DNA from: Lachnospiraceae bacterium
GTDB taxonomy: Bacteria; Bacillota; Clostridia; Lachnospirales; Lachnospiraceae
Direction of reading: 5' to 3'
Length of the DNA: 64,000 bases
Assembly: GCA_021202635.1 (NCBI GenBank)
Contig: JAJQCQ010000059.1
Coordinates: 1-64,000, forward strand
Shown here piece by piece: positions 1 to 9,002 of the stretch. The position numbers were made by a program, and so were the translations under genes. The notes below the pieces were generated by a model. It did no database searches, was not told the origin of the DNA, and was given only the letters and a program-made list of their open reading frames with translations. How positions within the stretch are numbered: position 1 is the first letter of the stretch; the number at the start of each line of letters is the position of its first letter.

Positions 1-124
1 ATTAAGTGATATTATATAGCGCATCTATTAGCAAAATAAAAACATATCATTTCATACACCAGATAAATCAAAGTGAAAATAATCCCAAAAATGAATAGCC
101 AATAACGAAGAGATGGAGTAAAAT

Positions 125-1150
125 ATGAGAGATGAGACAAAAAAAGTAGTAAAACAACTGCAAACAGAGGAACCGCCTCAGCAGGAGAAAAGTGTACCTG
201 GAGACCTGAATCAGATAGAAGATGGCGTCATGAAAAAAATGATGCAGTTTTTTGCTGATGAAATGCTTCCGGTTTTTGGCATTTCAAAGAAAGTAAAAGC
301 TCTTGCGCCTACGGAGCAGGTGCACATGGAACTCAAAAAGGGATTGCAGGATTTCAATCTTGTGATGGAAGATAACAGTATCGCGCATTTTGAGTTTCAG
401 TCGACCAATGGGGGCAGACGCGATTTGAGAAGATTTCGCCTGTATGAGGCGGATACCAGCTATCAGCTTCGCCAGCCTGTTACTACGTATGTATTGTTTT
501 CGGGCAATATTAAGAATCCTAAGACAAAGCTTAAGGAAGGAATCAATACATATAAGATCATACCGATTATCATGAAGAAGCAGAATGCAGATCGTATTCT
601 GAGGCAATTGAAAGAGAAACTGAAAACCGGTCAGCCATTAACTCGAAAAGATCTGGTGATTCTTCCCATGCTCCCAATTATGAGTGGGAAGATTTCGATA
701 AAAGATCGGATCAAAACCGCTTACAATATTACAAAGAATGCAAACCTTATATCACGAGACGATGTGCGACTGGTTGAGTCGGCCATCTATGCGATGGCTA
801 CAAAGTTTTTGGACAAAAATGCATTAAATGAAGTGAAGGAGGAATTTACAATGAATATATTCGGAGAACTAATTGTGGAAGGGAGAGAAAAGGGCCTTAT
901 GGAGGGTCGTAAGGAGGGCCGTAAGGAGGGCCGTAAGGAAGGCCGCAAAGAGGGCCGCATAGAAGGCCGCAAAGAGGGCCGTAAAGAAGGCCGCATAGAA
1001 GGTCGACAAGAAGTAATTACCGAGCAGGTAGAAAAGAAATTAAAAAAAGGAAAGACTATTGAAGAAATTGCGGATGCTCTGGAACTGGATGAAGCTACGA
1101 TCAGAGAAGTAATTGAGAAATTGTCTGGAAAGCAGCTGGTGAATGCCTGA
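125..1150 (+). CDS. Rpn/YhgA-like PD-(D/E)XK nuclease (putative transposase family)
   Basis: The 341-residue protein matches the layout of Rpn family recombination-promoting nucleases, which carry a PD-(D/E)XK endonuclease core and are often labelled putative transposases. The core is residues about 40-240, and the stretch SIAHFEFQS near residue 88 fits the E-x-Q part of the nuclease motif. Residues 261-296 are nine tandem GR(K/I/Q)E tetrapeptides, followed by a short helix-turn-helix-like end (TIEEIADALELDEATIREVI) also typical of this family. The start at 125 follows GATGGAGTAAAAT. The flanking DNA at 1-124 is AT-rich, unlike the rest of the window. No terminal repeats were seen, so mobility of this copy is not shown. 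The family assignment is firm; in vivo role is inferred. Confidence 0.82.
   Translation: MRDETKKVVKQLQTEEPPQQEKSVPGDLNQIEDGVMKKMMQFFADEMLPVFGISKKVKALAPTEQVHMELKKGLQDFNLVMEDNSIAHFEFQSTNGGRRDLRRFRLYEADTSYQLRQPVTTYVLFSGNIKNPKTKLKEGINTYKIIPIIMKKQNADRILRQLKEKLKTGQPLTRKDLVILPMLPIMSGKISIKDRIKTAYNITKNANLISRDDVRLVESAIYAMATKFLDKNALNEVKEEFTMNIFGELIVEGREKGLMEGRKEGRKEGRKEGRKEGRIEGRKEGRKEGRIEGRQEVITEQVEKKLKKGKTIEEIADALELDEATIREVIEKLSGKQLVNA
905..1012 (+). repeat. In-frame 12-bp minisatellite encoding GRKE units
   Basis: Nine consecutive 12-bp units of the form GGY-CGY-AAR-GAR encode GRKE four times, GRIE, GRKE twice, GRIE and GRQE. The unit is a multiple of three, so copy-number change keeps the reading frame. 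Third-position differences between units show it is not freshly expanded throughout. The charged repeat probably forms a long helix joining nuclease core and C-terminal helices. Confidence 0.9.
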
Positions 1151-1167
1151 AAAGCAACTATATTTAA

Positions 1168-1749
1168 ATGGATGCTCTGAGAATTGGGATGAAAATGATG
1201 AATTATAAGACAATCCGTAGCAACCGAAAAACAATTTCCCTCCAGGTAATGGAAGAGGGTGTGATTGTCCGCGCACCGTATCGGATGTCGGACGCGGCGA
1301 TTGCACAGTTCGTGCAGCAGCATACGGACTGGATATTGAAGCAGCAGGATAAGCTTTCCGAGGCGCTGAAGAATCAGCCGGAGGTGGAGCGGCTTACTAT
1401 GGAGGAGATTCGCGCACTGGCGGATCAGGCTTTGAAGGTGATACCGGAGAGGGTGAGGTATTACGCTCCGCAGGTAGGCGTGACTTACGGGCGGATTACG
1501 ATTCGGAATCAGAGATCACGCTGGGGAAGCTGTTCCGCAAAAGGAAATCTGAATTTTAATTGCCTGCTGATGCTGACTCCGCCGGAGGTGATTGACAGCG
1601 TGGTGGTGCATGAGCTTTGCCATCGGAAGGAAATGAACCATTCGAAGGCTTTTTACGCGGAAGTGCTGCGCGTCTTTCCAGATTATTATAAATGGGACAG
1701 ATGGCTCAAAAAGCATGGCAATGAACTGATGCGGCGAATGACCGGTTAA
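1168..1749 (+). CDS. YgjP-like zinc metalloprotease (DUF45, M48/SprT-type)
   Basis: A 193-residue protein with the DUF45/YgjP signature: RSRWGSCS in the middle, then the zinc motif HELCH (VVHELCHRKEMNHSKAFY) and a C-terminal YYKWDRWLKK tail. The two histidines of HELCH and the downstream histidine region would bind zinc. The family is widespread and small (about 170-240 residues); its substrate is not known. No clear ribosome binding site lies ahead of 1168, and the internal ATGs at 1189, 1195 and 1198 give a protein beginning MNYKTIRSNRK, which looks more like the family N-terminus, so the true start may be 1195 or 1198. It follows the Rpn-like gene by 17 bp and is followed by a strong hairpin. 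Confidence 0.85.
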   Translation: MDALRIGMKMMNYKTIRSNRKTISLQVMEEGVIVRAPYRMSDAAIAQFVQQHTDWILKQQDKLSEALKNQPEVERLTMEEIRALADQALKVIPERVRYYAPQVGVTYGRITIRNQRSRWGSCSAKGNLNFNCLLMLTPPEVIDSVVVHELCHRKEMNHSKAFYAEVLRVFPDYYKWDRWLKKHGNELMRRMTG

Positions 1750-1761
1750 GATTTTATAAAG

Positions 1762-1801
1762 GAAACGAGCAGGAGGATGATATGCGTCTCCTGCTCGTTT
1801 C
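1762..1801. terminator. Hairpin terminator between convergent genes
   Basis: A perfect 14-bp stem (GAAACGAGCAGGAG / CTCCTGCTCGTTTC) with a 12-nt loop lies between the DUF45 gene and the converging flavoprotein gene. It lacks a proper T-run but could end transcription from both sides. The stem core GAGCAGGAG recurs in other hairpins of the window. Confidence 0.6.
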
Positions 1802-1881
1802 GGTAGAAAGTAGTTTGTTTGTAATGATTCAGACTTGTACTTTGTATTTATTCCCACGAAATACGTGTGACAATATTTCTG

Positions 1882-3879
1882 TTACAGCGCCGCTACGATT
1901 TTCGCCGCGCGGCGGCCGAAGGTCATGGTGCGGCCGCAGGCCAGTCCGGTGAAGAGGTTCGGGTAGGTCTGGGAGAAGAAGCCGCCGGAGCAGTCGCCGG
2001 TCGCATACAGGCCTTCGATGGCAGTGCCGTCTTCACGGATGACCTGCATATCGGTGTTGATACGGCAGCCGTTCAGGGTGGTCAGGTGCCATGCGCCGGT
2101 GCGGACGCCATAGAATGGCGCGGTGTCGACCGGGGTCAGGCGGTGTGCTTCTTTGCCGTAGTCCTCGTCTGCGCCTGCCGCGCACAGCTCGTTGTAGCGC
2201 TCAACGGTGGCGACGAAGGTATCTGCCGGGATATTCAGCTTTTCTGCGAGCTCTTCAAGGGTGTCGGCTTTCTGTACATAGCCGTCCTCGATCAGGGTCT
2301 CGACGGAGCTCCATACATAATCATAGGTCATATTGGAGAGCGCGCCGTTCGGGAAAGCAAACAGACGGCAGCAGCCGACTTCGTCAAACTGTTCCGCATA
2401 CTGTTCGTTATTCGCGTCGAAAATATCGCAGTAGGTATGGTTTGGCTGCATACACATGGAGTGAAGCATGAATTCATACGGGCCGGACTCGTTGCAGAAA
2501 CGCTCGCCGTTTAAGTTCACCTTCAGGAATGGCTGTTCGCCAAACCAGAACCAGCGGCCGGTGGTCTCGTATCCGGCTGTCTCGGTCGGCAGACAGCAGC
2601 AGCGGTTGAACATCATGGACGCATGGGTCGGGTCAAGCGCGGCGCCTGCCCAGAGCATAGCTTTGATGCCGGAGCCGTCGCAGGTGGAGCCGAGGGTGTA
2701 GTTGATTTTCATATCCAGTGTCTGCGGCTGAAGCGCTTTCATCATCTGCGTGTTGGTTGCGTAGCCGCCTGTGCACATGATGACGCCCTTTGTCGCGGTA
2801 ATACGGATATAATGCTCGTCGTTCTGATCCTGTGCGATGATGCCGGTCACCTTTCCGGCCGAATCCTGCTCCAGTTTGATCAGCGCGGTAGAGAGCTTCC
2901 ATTCTACGCCAAGCTCATCGCAATGTGCCTGGAACGTTGTATTTAATGTGGTGCCTTCCGGGGCGTCGTCGGTGGTGTGCGGGCTGTGACCGGTCGCGTA
3001 GGCTTTGTCACGTCCCGGATCATCCGTGTTGCCGACGCCGCCTTCCAGACTCATATACCAGTTCCCGGTGCTTTCCAGCAGCTCGGTCAGCCAGTCCACC
3101 AGCTCGCCGCTGTTGTCTTCCCAGCAGCGGATCAGGTTGGAATCCACATAGCCGCCGCCATAGCGGACGATATCCTGCATGGCCTCAATTTTATCAATCT
3201 CAAATTCCGGGTATTCCTCAAAGGAAGCCAGCTGAAGAGAGGAATTGATCGCGCCGATATCCTCGCGCGGTCCGGTCGGTGATTCGCGTTTTTCAACAAC
3301 GAGCACCTTCGCGCCCTCTTCTGCAGCGGTCATGGCGGCAATCCATCCGCCGGAGCCGCAGCCGACCACGAGTACTTCTGTCTCTAATTCTTCTGTGATA
3401 TCAGATTCCGCGATTTCCGGAGCCTCGCCCAGCCATTCGGCCGCTTCCTCTTCCTCGCCGCTGACGGTCACGGAAATGCCGGATGCCTGAGAAATACAGT
3501 TCGCCGCGGCCTGTTTTACCGCTTCGCTGGTCACGGTAGCGCCGGACACTGCGTCCACGTCGCAGCTCTGGGAGTTTAGAATTGCCTGCACCATCTCATC
3601 GCCGATGTCAGCGCCGATGCCGGCTGTCTCGCCGGAGACGTCGATCTGCACATCGGTAATGCTTGTCTCATCAAAGGTCATGGTGACCGTTACGACACTG
3701 CCGATGCCCTTGGCCACCGCGGAATAGGTCCCTGGGGTGTAGGAGAGTGCCTCGGCGGCCAGTACCTTTGCACCTGCGGCGCCCTCTATGCCCGGAAGCA
3801 CGCTGACCGCGGCCGCACCGGCTGCGGTCGCTGCCATCGTTTTAATGAAATCTCTGCGTGAAATGGATTGCTTTTCCAT
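1882..3879 (-). CDS. Tat-exported FMN/FAD flavoprotein reductase (fumarate/urocanate reductase-like)
   Basis: The start at 3879 is chosen over the ORF-track start at 3930 because AGGAGGAAA lies just upstream and the protein then opens with a twin-arginine signal, MEKQSISRRDFIKT followed by an Ala-rich hydrophobic run. An FMN-binding domain covers about residues 45-130 and contains SGATVTS, the usual site of covalent FMN attachment on threonine. A FAD-binding Rossmann motif GCGSGG follows near residue 172, and the C-terminal FAD segment ends with EGLYATGDCSGGFF. This is the layout of secreted single-subunit fumarate, urocanate and related enoate reductases, which use external electron acceptors in gut anaerobes. 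The acceptor here cannot be named from sequence. About 665 residues, a normal family length. It stands alone on the minus strand. Confidence 0.85.
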   Translation of the reverse strand: MEKQSISRRDFIKTMAATAAGAAAVSVLPGIEGAAGAKVLAAEALSYTPGTYSAVAKGIGSVVTVTMTFDETSITDVQIDVSGETAGIGADIGDEMVQAILNSQSCDVDAVSGATVTSEAVKQAAANCISQASGISVTVSGEEEEAAEWLGEAPEIAESDITEELETEVLVVGCGSGGWIAAMTAAEEGAKVLVVEKRESPTGPREDIGAINSSLQLASFEEYPEFEIDKIEAMQDIVRYGGGYVDSNLIRCWEDNSGELVDWLTELLESTGNWYMSLEGGVGNTDDPGRDKAYATGHSPHTTDDAPEGTTLNTTFQAHCDELGVEWKLSTALIKLEQDSAGKVTGIIAQDQNDEHYIRITATKGVIMCTGGYATNTQMMKALQPQTLDMKINYTLGSTCDGSGIKAMLWAGAALDPTHASMMFNRCCCLPTETAGYETTGRWFWFGEQPFLKVNLNGERFCNESGPYEFMLHSMCMQPNHTYCDIFDANNEQYAEQFDEVGCCRLFAFPNGALSNMTYDYVWSSVETLIEDGYVQKADTLEELAEKLNIPADTFVATVERYNELCAAGADEDYGKEAHRLTPVDTAPFYGVRTGAWHLTTLNGCRINTDMQVIREDGTAIEGLYATGDCSGGFFSQTYPNLFTGLACGRTMTFGRRAAKIVAAL

Positions 3880-3933
3880 AGCATTTTCCTCCTGAAAGAA
3901 TGAATGATTTGGTTTCTCTGATGCATTCATTCT

Positions 3934-3962
3934 ACTATAACCCGCAGGAATTGAAAAGTAAA
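3934..3962 (-). promoter_or_regulatory. Candidate promoter of the flavoprotein gene
   Basis: Read on the minus strand, TTTACT and TATAGT are separated by 17 bp and lie about 55-80 bp ahead of the chosen start. The match to sigma-A consensus is moderate. Confidence 0.45.
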
Positions 3963-4071
3963 AAATACAGGTGATTCCAGGAGAATACGAAAAAATATGG
4001 AAGGTGACGGAGTCCGCACCTGGATCAGGTGCGAATAGGAGTGTGAAATAAATTTGCTGAAGAAAAATTTG

Positions 4072-4101
4072 TTGACGAAGGAGTGTGATCTATTTTATGA
4101 T
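4072..4101 (+). promoter_or_regulatory. Candidate sigma-A promoter for the glycan locus
   Basis: TTGACG and TATGAT with an 18-bp spacer lie in the 352-bp gap between the minus-strand flavoprotein and the GH78 gene. It is the best promoter match ahead of the long plus-strand glycan locus. The rest of this gap shows no gene. Confidence 0.55.
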
Positions 4102-4231
4102 AGCGGCAGGGAAGGTGTGGGGACGAGGAGTCGTCAATCAGTAGACTGTATCGGAAGACCTTGTGCATAATGCACAGAATGCACACGGAATTATGATACA
4201 GGCTACCAGGACAGCAGGGGGATGGATGTGT

Positions 4232-6916
4232 ATGAAGGAATCAGGCTGGATGACAATCCCGGAATGGAATTCGGTGAAACAAAGAAATATATTTGGCAGA
4301 GAGCAGGAAGTGAGCCAGTCCATGCAGAATCGACCTGAGGGCGCTGCCCTGGCCTGCGTCGCTGGTTCCCAGGGGAAATCGGGACAAGACATGCAGGCTG
4401 TTCCTGAGAAAGAAACGCCGGAAAATCTTCATGTACTGGTGCGGGGGATGGTGGAGCTGCCTGCGCAGGACTGTGAGCTTCTGGTGGCTGCGGATGATCA
4501 TTATCAGATCTGGATTGACGGGGTCTACCGGGGGCAGGGACCGGCCGCTTCTTTTGCGGACTATTGTTATTATGACAGATATCTGATAGAAGCCCCCCTG
4601 GATACAGAGCGTTTTTGTAAAAAGAAAGCTTATGCAGAAAAGGGTCATATTGAAAAGATCGGTATAGAGAAAAAACGGACGGTCACGGTTGCCCTGCATC
4701 TATACTACCATGGGAGAATCAGCCGTTCCTGGACGAGTGGGGACGGGCGCTTTGGGCTGTGGCTTTCCATACGTAAGAAAGAAAATTCGCCGGATGATGA
4801 GCCGGAAAAAGAAGTGGCACACTGCGATGAGACCTGGCGTTATCGGGTCTGCAAGGCTTACAGCGGAGAGACTGTAGGGTACGATACGCAGTTTCTGGAA
4901 AACTTTGACAGCCGTCTCTGGCCGGAGGGCTGGGAGATGCCGGACTTCTGCATGGATTTTGATGATGATACCGTTGGTTTCGCGAGTGAAAGTGAAAAAT
5001 GCGGATCAGAGGAGAGAAAAGAAAAATGCCGGAAATGTGGGGAGGATAGCTGGGGATATTTAGTCCCGGCTTTGTGGGCGGACTACCGTATGCTGCCCCG
5101 CCCGATCCGGATGCTGGAGGAGAAAACGGTTTATCCGGTGCAAAGGTGGGAAGAAATGGCCGGACAGGAGGTTTTTACTAAACAGGAGCCAGCCTTGCGC
5201 TGCCTGCGGACGGATGATGCATGGGAGGTCGGCTGTCATAGACTGGTACTGGATTTTGGACGGGAAATCACTGGGGCGATCGTAGCGGAAGCGGCGGGTA
5301 CGGCCGGAACCCGGGTTGTGATCCGGTGTGGAGAAGAACTGGAAGAAACGTCAGGTCAGGCGCATTTTTGCGGAGAATTACAGGAAAAAGAGCTCTTGCC
5401 TGGCATAGAATGTGAAAAAAACAGCGGGGACGCGGGAACAGAGGCTGTGTCCGGGGGAATCCCGCGTGTGCGCTGGGATATGCGCTGTGGCTGTGCGTAT
5501 CAGGAGATCTGGACGCTGGGAGAGGGCATCAGCCGTCTGCATCCGTATGATTACAAGGGATTTCGTTACGCGGAGCTGCTGTACCCGAAAACGGCAAAGC
5601 TGCGGCAGGTATACGCCTGGGTGCACCATTATCCGATGGAGGACGCGTGTACATTAAAATGCAGTCAGGATGAACGGGAACGCAGAGACCTGCCAGGAAG
5701 CCTGGCCGCACAAAACAGGGAAAGTGTTTTGTGCGCACAGGCGGGGGGAGAATCGACAGGGGCGGTGAGCGGCCCGGAGATGGAACAGATTTTTGAAATC
5801 TGCAAAAATGCGGTTCGTTGCTGTTCGCAGGATGGCTATCTGGACTGCCCGACGCGGGAGAAGGGGCAGTATCTGGGAGATGCGCTGGTCACTGCCCGGT
5901 CGCAGGTGTGGCTGACCGGCAGCACGGAGCTTTTGCGCAAATGCATCGGGGATTTTATTTCCTCGGGGGCGATCTCGCCGTCGCTGATGGCCGTTTCACC
6001 GGGCAGTGTGATGCAGGAGATCGCAGACTTTTCGCTGCTGTTTCCGCTGCTTCCCCTGACGGATTATGTGTTTACCGGAGATCGCACCTATCTGGCCAGG
6101 TGTTATCCGGCCATCCGGGCATTGACCGAATCCTTCCTTATTTATCAGAGAAAGGACGGTCTGCTGGAAAATGTGAGTGCTCTGTGGAACCTTGTTGACT
6201 GGCCGGAGAATCTGCGGGACGGATATGATTTTCCCCTGACTCGCCCGGTTGTCGGCAAAGGCTGCCACAATGTCGTCAATGCGCTCTGGTATGGGGCGAA
6301 TGTGATGCAGGAGGAGATTGAAAAGCTGCTGGGGCTTCCCGTCACGGGGCGGAGTGCGCAGATCGCGGATTCCTTCCGGCGGGTGTTTTACCGCAGGGAA
6401 CAGCAGCTGTTTGCGGACAGCGAGAGCAGTGGGCATTGTTCGATCCACGCGAATCTGTATGCGGCGTTTTTTGACCTTTTGCCGGGGGAAAGCGAGGAGA
6501 CGTATGTGCGTCTGCTTCAGACACCGGAGCGTGTCTGCGGGGTGCTGCCGGCCTGGTTTGCGCTGAAAAGTCTTGCCCGGATGGGCCGGCCGGAGGTCTG
6601 CTTTGAACGAATGATGCGCGCGGATGCGTATGGCTGGAGAAATATGGTGCGCGAAGGTGCAAGCGCTTCATTTGAAGCCTGGGGAAAAGACCAGAAGTGG
6701 AACACCAGCCTGTGCCATGGCTGGAGCAGCGGGTTTTTGTCGCTCTTTATTGAGGAAATTGCAGGACTGCATCCGGATCCGGCTGCGCCGGAAGGCTATC
6801 GGTTTGAAGCGCCCCAGATTGCGGATTGCCCGGATTTTGAACTGAACGTGCCGTGGAGAGGAAGCACGCTGCATATTGTGAAAGAGAAACCGGAAAGCCG
6901 TGCCAGGATTCTATAG
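4232..6916 (+). CDS. Alpha-L-rhamnosidase family protein (GH78-like)
   Basis: The C-terminal half has the alpha-toroid catalytic domain of GH78: DCPTREKGQYLGDAL near the middle, where family members place acidic catalytic residues, then NLVDWPENLRDGYDF and later EAWGKDQKWNTSLCHGWSSG. The N-terminal half looks like beta-sandwich domains (LLVAADDHYQIWIDGVYRGQ; VLDFGREITGAIV). The enzyme would remove terminal L-rhamnose from pectin side chains, flavonoids or similar glycans. No signal peptide is seen, so it is probably cytosolic. ATG 4232 is preferred because AGCAGGGGG sits about 10 bp upstream; the ORF-track start at 4163 lacks such a site. Residues around 505-540 look like an inserted loop and include a palindrome at DNA level. 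Specificity is inferred from the family only. Confidence 0.82.
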   Translation: MKESGWMTIPEWNSVKQRNIFGREQEVSQSMQNRPEGAALACVAGSQGKSGQDMQAVPEKETPENLHVLVRGMVELPAQDCELLVAADDHYQIWIDGVYRGQGPAASFADYCYYDRYLIEAPLDTERFCKKKAYAEKGHIEKIGIEKKRTVTVALHLYYHGRISRSWTSGDGRFGLWLSIRKKENSPDDEPEKEVAHCDETWRYRVCKAYSGETVGYDTQFLENFDSRLWPEGWEMPDFCMDFDDDTVGFASESEKCGSEERKEKCRKCGEDSWGYLVPALWADYRMLPRPIRMLEEKTVYPVQRWEEMAGQEVFTKQEPALRCLRTDDAWEVGCHRLVLDFGREITGAIVAEAAGTAGTRVVIRCGEELEETSGQAHFCGELQEKELLPGIECEKNSGDAGTEAVSGGIPRVRWDMRCGCAYQEIWTLGEGISRLHPYDYKGFRYAELLYPKTAKLRQVYAWVHHYPMEDACTLKCSQDERERRDLPGSLAAQNRESVLCAQAGGESTGAVSGPEMEQIFEICKNAVRCCSQDGYLDCPTREKGQYLGDALVTARSQVWLTGSTELLRKCIGDFISSGAISPSLMAVSPGSVMQEIADFSLLFPLLPLTDYVFTGDRTYLARCYPAIRALTESFLIYQRKDGLLENVSALWNLVDWPENLRDGYDFPLTRPVVGKGCHNVVNALWYGANVMQEEIEKLLGLPVTGRSAQIADSFRRVFYRREQQLFADSESSGHCSIHANLYAAFFDLLPGESEETYVRLLQTPERVCGVLPAWFALKSLARMGRPEVCFERMMRADAYGWRNMVREGASASFEAWGKDQKWNTSLCHGWSSGFLSLFIEEIAGLHPDPAAPEGYRFEAPQIADCPDFELNVPWRGSTLHIVKEKPESRARIL
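5707..5735. repeat. Perfect palindrome inside the GH78 coding sequence
   Basis: CGCACAAAACA and TGTTTTGTGCG form an 11-bp perfect inverted repeat with a 7-nt spacer. It falls in a hydrophilic, apparently inserted loop between the beta-sandwich and catalytic parts of the enzyme. Confidence 0.7.
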
Positions 6917-7028
6917 ACAGATGGGAGCTATTCAGGGCAGTATTTTATACTTGCTGTGAAGTTCGTATAAATATATGTTCTGCAGAAAAGAGATATGAAA
7001 ATGAATCAGAAGAAGGAGGAAAAACACA

Positions 7029-8939
7029 ATGTTGTATCCACAATTAAACGAATCCCGTATGCGGATTGACCTGAACGGGATCTGGAGCTTTCAGACGGCG
7101 GGAGCCGAGGCTTATGAGGAAAATCAGGTGAAAAAGCCGCTGGAACAGCCCATGACGATGGCAGTTCCGGCTTCCTACAACGACCAGAAGGACGATGTGA
7201 ATCTGCGCAGCCACTATGGCTGGGCGGTGTACCAGCGCACGTTCAAAGTGCCGCACTGCCTTCAGGAAGAACGGCTTGTCCTGCGCTTTGGCGCGGTTAC
7301 CCATCAGGCGGAGGTATATCTGAACGGGGAGTATCTGGGCAGCCATAAGGGCGGTTTCCTTCCGTTTGAATTTGATGTGACGGAACGTATTCTGGAAAAG
7401 GGGGAAAACCTCCTTTCCGTGGCAGTGGACAACCGGGTGAATTTTGGAACTCTGCCGGTCGGAAATGAGAATAATGTGGCTTTCTTCGGCTCAGACAACC
7501 CGGGGATTCCGGCCATTGAGCTGGCGAAATCCCGCTGCAAGCCGCAGAATAAGCCGAATTTTGACTTTTTCAACTATACCGGAATCATCCGGCCTGTCTG
7601 GCTGTACACGACGCCGAAGGACTATATTCAGGATGTCAGTCTGGTGACGGATGTGGATGGAAAAGACGGAATCGTGAAATTCCAGGTCGAGACGGTATCG
7701 GCGGAACAGCCGGGAAAGACTTTGAAAGATTGTGATCGGGAAGACGCGAGCCCGGAGCGCGCCAGGTCAGAAGCTGCGGAAGCGCTGGAGAAACGTGTGC
7801 AGATTACAATTTTGAACGAAAACGGTCAGACCGTGGCAGAAAGTGCAGCTGCTGTGAAACCGGGGGAGGGTTCCGGATATGCCGGCACCTGCGTCATCCC
7901 CGACGTTCACCTCTGGAACCCCGGCGCGGCTTATCTTTACACTGCGCGCGTGACCTTTGGCGAGGATGTCTATGAGCAGACCTTCGGCGTCCGCACGGTG
8001 GAGGTGAAGGGGACACAGTTTCTGATCAATGGAAAACCATTTTATTTCAAAGGCTTTGGCAAGCATGAGGACAGCTTTTTCCGCGGGCGCGGCACGGATT
8101 CCTGCTTGAATGTAAAGGATCTCTCCCTGTTTCGCTGGATGCACGCGAATTCCTTCCGCACCAGCCATTATCCTTACGCGGAGGAGATGTATGACCTCTG
8201 CGACCGGGAGGGCATTCTCGTGATTGATGAAACTCCGGCAGTCGGCATTGGTGTGGGCGGCGGTCAGAACGCGTATCAGGAGCTGCATATCCACGAACAT
8301 CACCGGGATGTCATCCGGGATATGATCGCACGGGATAAAAACCATCCCTGCGTGGTGATGTGGTCTCTGGCGAATGAGCCAGACCTGGCAAACTTCCCGC
8401 AGGACGCGCTGGATTATTTTACCCCGCTGTATGAGCTGGCGCACAGCTGCGACCCGCAGAACCGTCCGGTGACGCTGGTCTGCTGCCAGAACAATTATGA
8501 GAAAGACCTCACGACCAGAACGATGGATGTCGTCTGCCTGAACCGCTATTATGGCTGGTACAACCTGGGCGGCGACCTGGACGCGGCCTGCGACGCGCTG
8601 AATACGGAGCTGGATTTCTGGGAAAAGCAGGGCAAGCCGGTGATGTTCACCGAATATGGCGCGGATACTTATCCAGGCATCCACAACACAAACGGCGAGA
8701 TGTTCAGCGAGGAATATCAGGCAGACTATTATATGCGGATCGATGCGGAGATCGACAAACGCCCCTTCTTTATCGGAGAGCAGCTTTGGAATTTCGCGGA
8801 TTTCGCCACCATTCAGGGTCCGATGCGCGTGGACGGCAATAAAAAGGGCGTTCTTACCAGGGACCGCAGGCCGAAGCTGGCGGCGCATGCCCTGCGCAGA
8901 CGGTGGAAGGAGATACCGGATTTCGGTTATAAAAAATAG
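7029..8939 (+). CDS. uidA: Beta-glucuronidase (GH2)
   Basis: A 636-residue GH2 enzyme with jelly-roll domain (DLNGIWSFQTAG, GWAVYQRTF), immunoglobulin-like domain, and TIM barrel. The acid/base glutamate lies in MWSLANEPD and the nucleophile glutamate in VMFTEYGADTYPG. Close to the C-terminus GNKKGVLTRDRRPK carries the N-x-K motif by which gut beta-glucuronidases contact the glucuronate carboxylate, so glucuronidase rather than galactosidase activity is well supported. Residues about 225-260 are a charged insertion (DCDREDASPERARS) before the barrel. There is no signal peptide. It lies 112 bp after GH78 with GAAGGAGGAAAAAC ahead of the start. Products would feed the uronate pathway downstream. 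Confidence 0.92.
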   Translation: MLYPQLNESRMRIDLNGIWSFQTAGAEAYEENQVKKPLEQPMTMAVPASYNDQKDDVNLRSHYGWAVYQRTFKVPHCLQEERLVLRFGAVTHQAEVYLNGEYLGSHKGGFLPFEFDVTERILEKGENLLSVAVDNRVNFGTLPVGNENNVAFFGSDNPGIPAIELAKSRCKPQNKPNFDFFNYTGIIRPVWLYTTPKDYIQDVSLVTDVDGKDGIVKFQVETVSAEQPGKTLKDCDREDASPERARSEAAEALEKRVQITILNENGQTVAESAAAVKPGEGSGYAGTCVIPDVHLWNPGAAYLYTARVTFGEDVYEQTFGVRTVEVKGTQFLINGKPFYFKGFGKHEDSFFRGRGTDSCLNVKDLSLFRWMHANSFRTSHYPYAEEMYDLCDREGILVIDETPAVGIGVGGGQNAYQELHIHEHHRDVIRDMIARDKNHPCVVMWSLANEPDLANFPQDALDYFTPLYELAHSCDPQNRPVTLVCCQNNYEKDLTTRTMDVVCLNRYYGWYNLGGDLDAACDALNTELDFWEKQGKPVMFTEYGADTYPGIHNTNGEMFSEEYQADYYMRIDAEIDKRPFFIGEQLWNFADFATIQGPMRVDGNKKGVLTRDRRPKLAAHALRRRWKEIPDFGYKK

Positions 8940-9002
8940 ATTCATTCCGGGCAGGTTACGGAAGACTTTTACGAGTGTGGATGAAAGTATGAGGACATAT
9001 TT

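Noticed and set aside
905-1012. Possible CRISPR-like tandem array
   Set aside because: 12-bp units with no spacers, in frame inside a gene.
125-1150. Active insertion sequence
   Set aside because: The Rpn family is named putative transposase, but no terminal inverted repeats or target duplications are seen.
787-1323. Minus-strand ORF with PSLRPSLRPS repeats
   Set aside because: Reverse reading of the GRKE minisatellite, not a separate protein.
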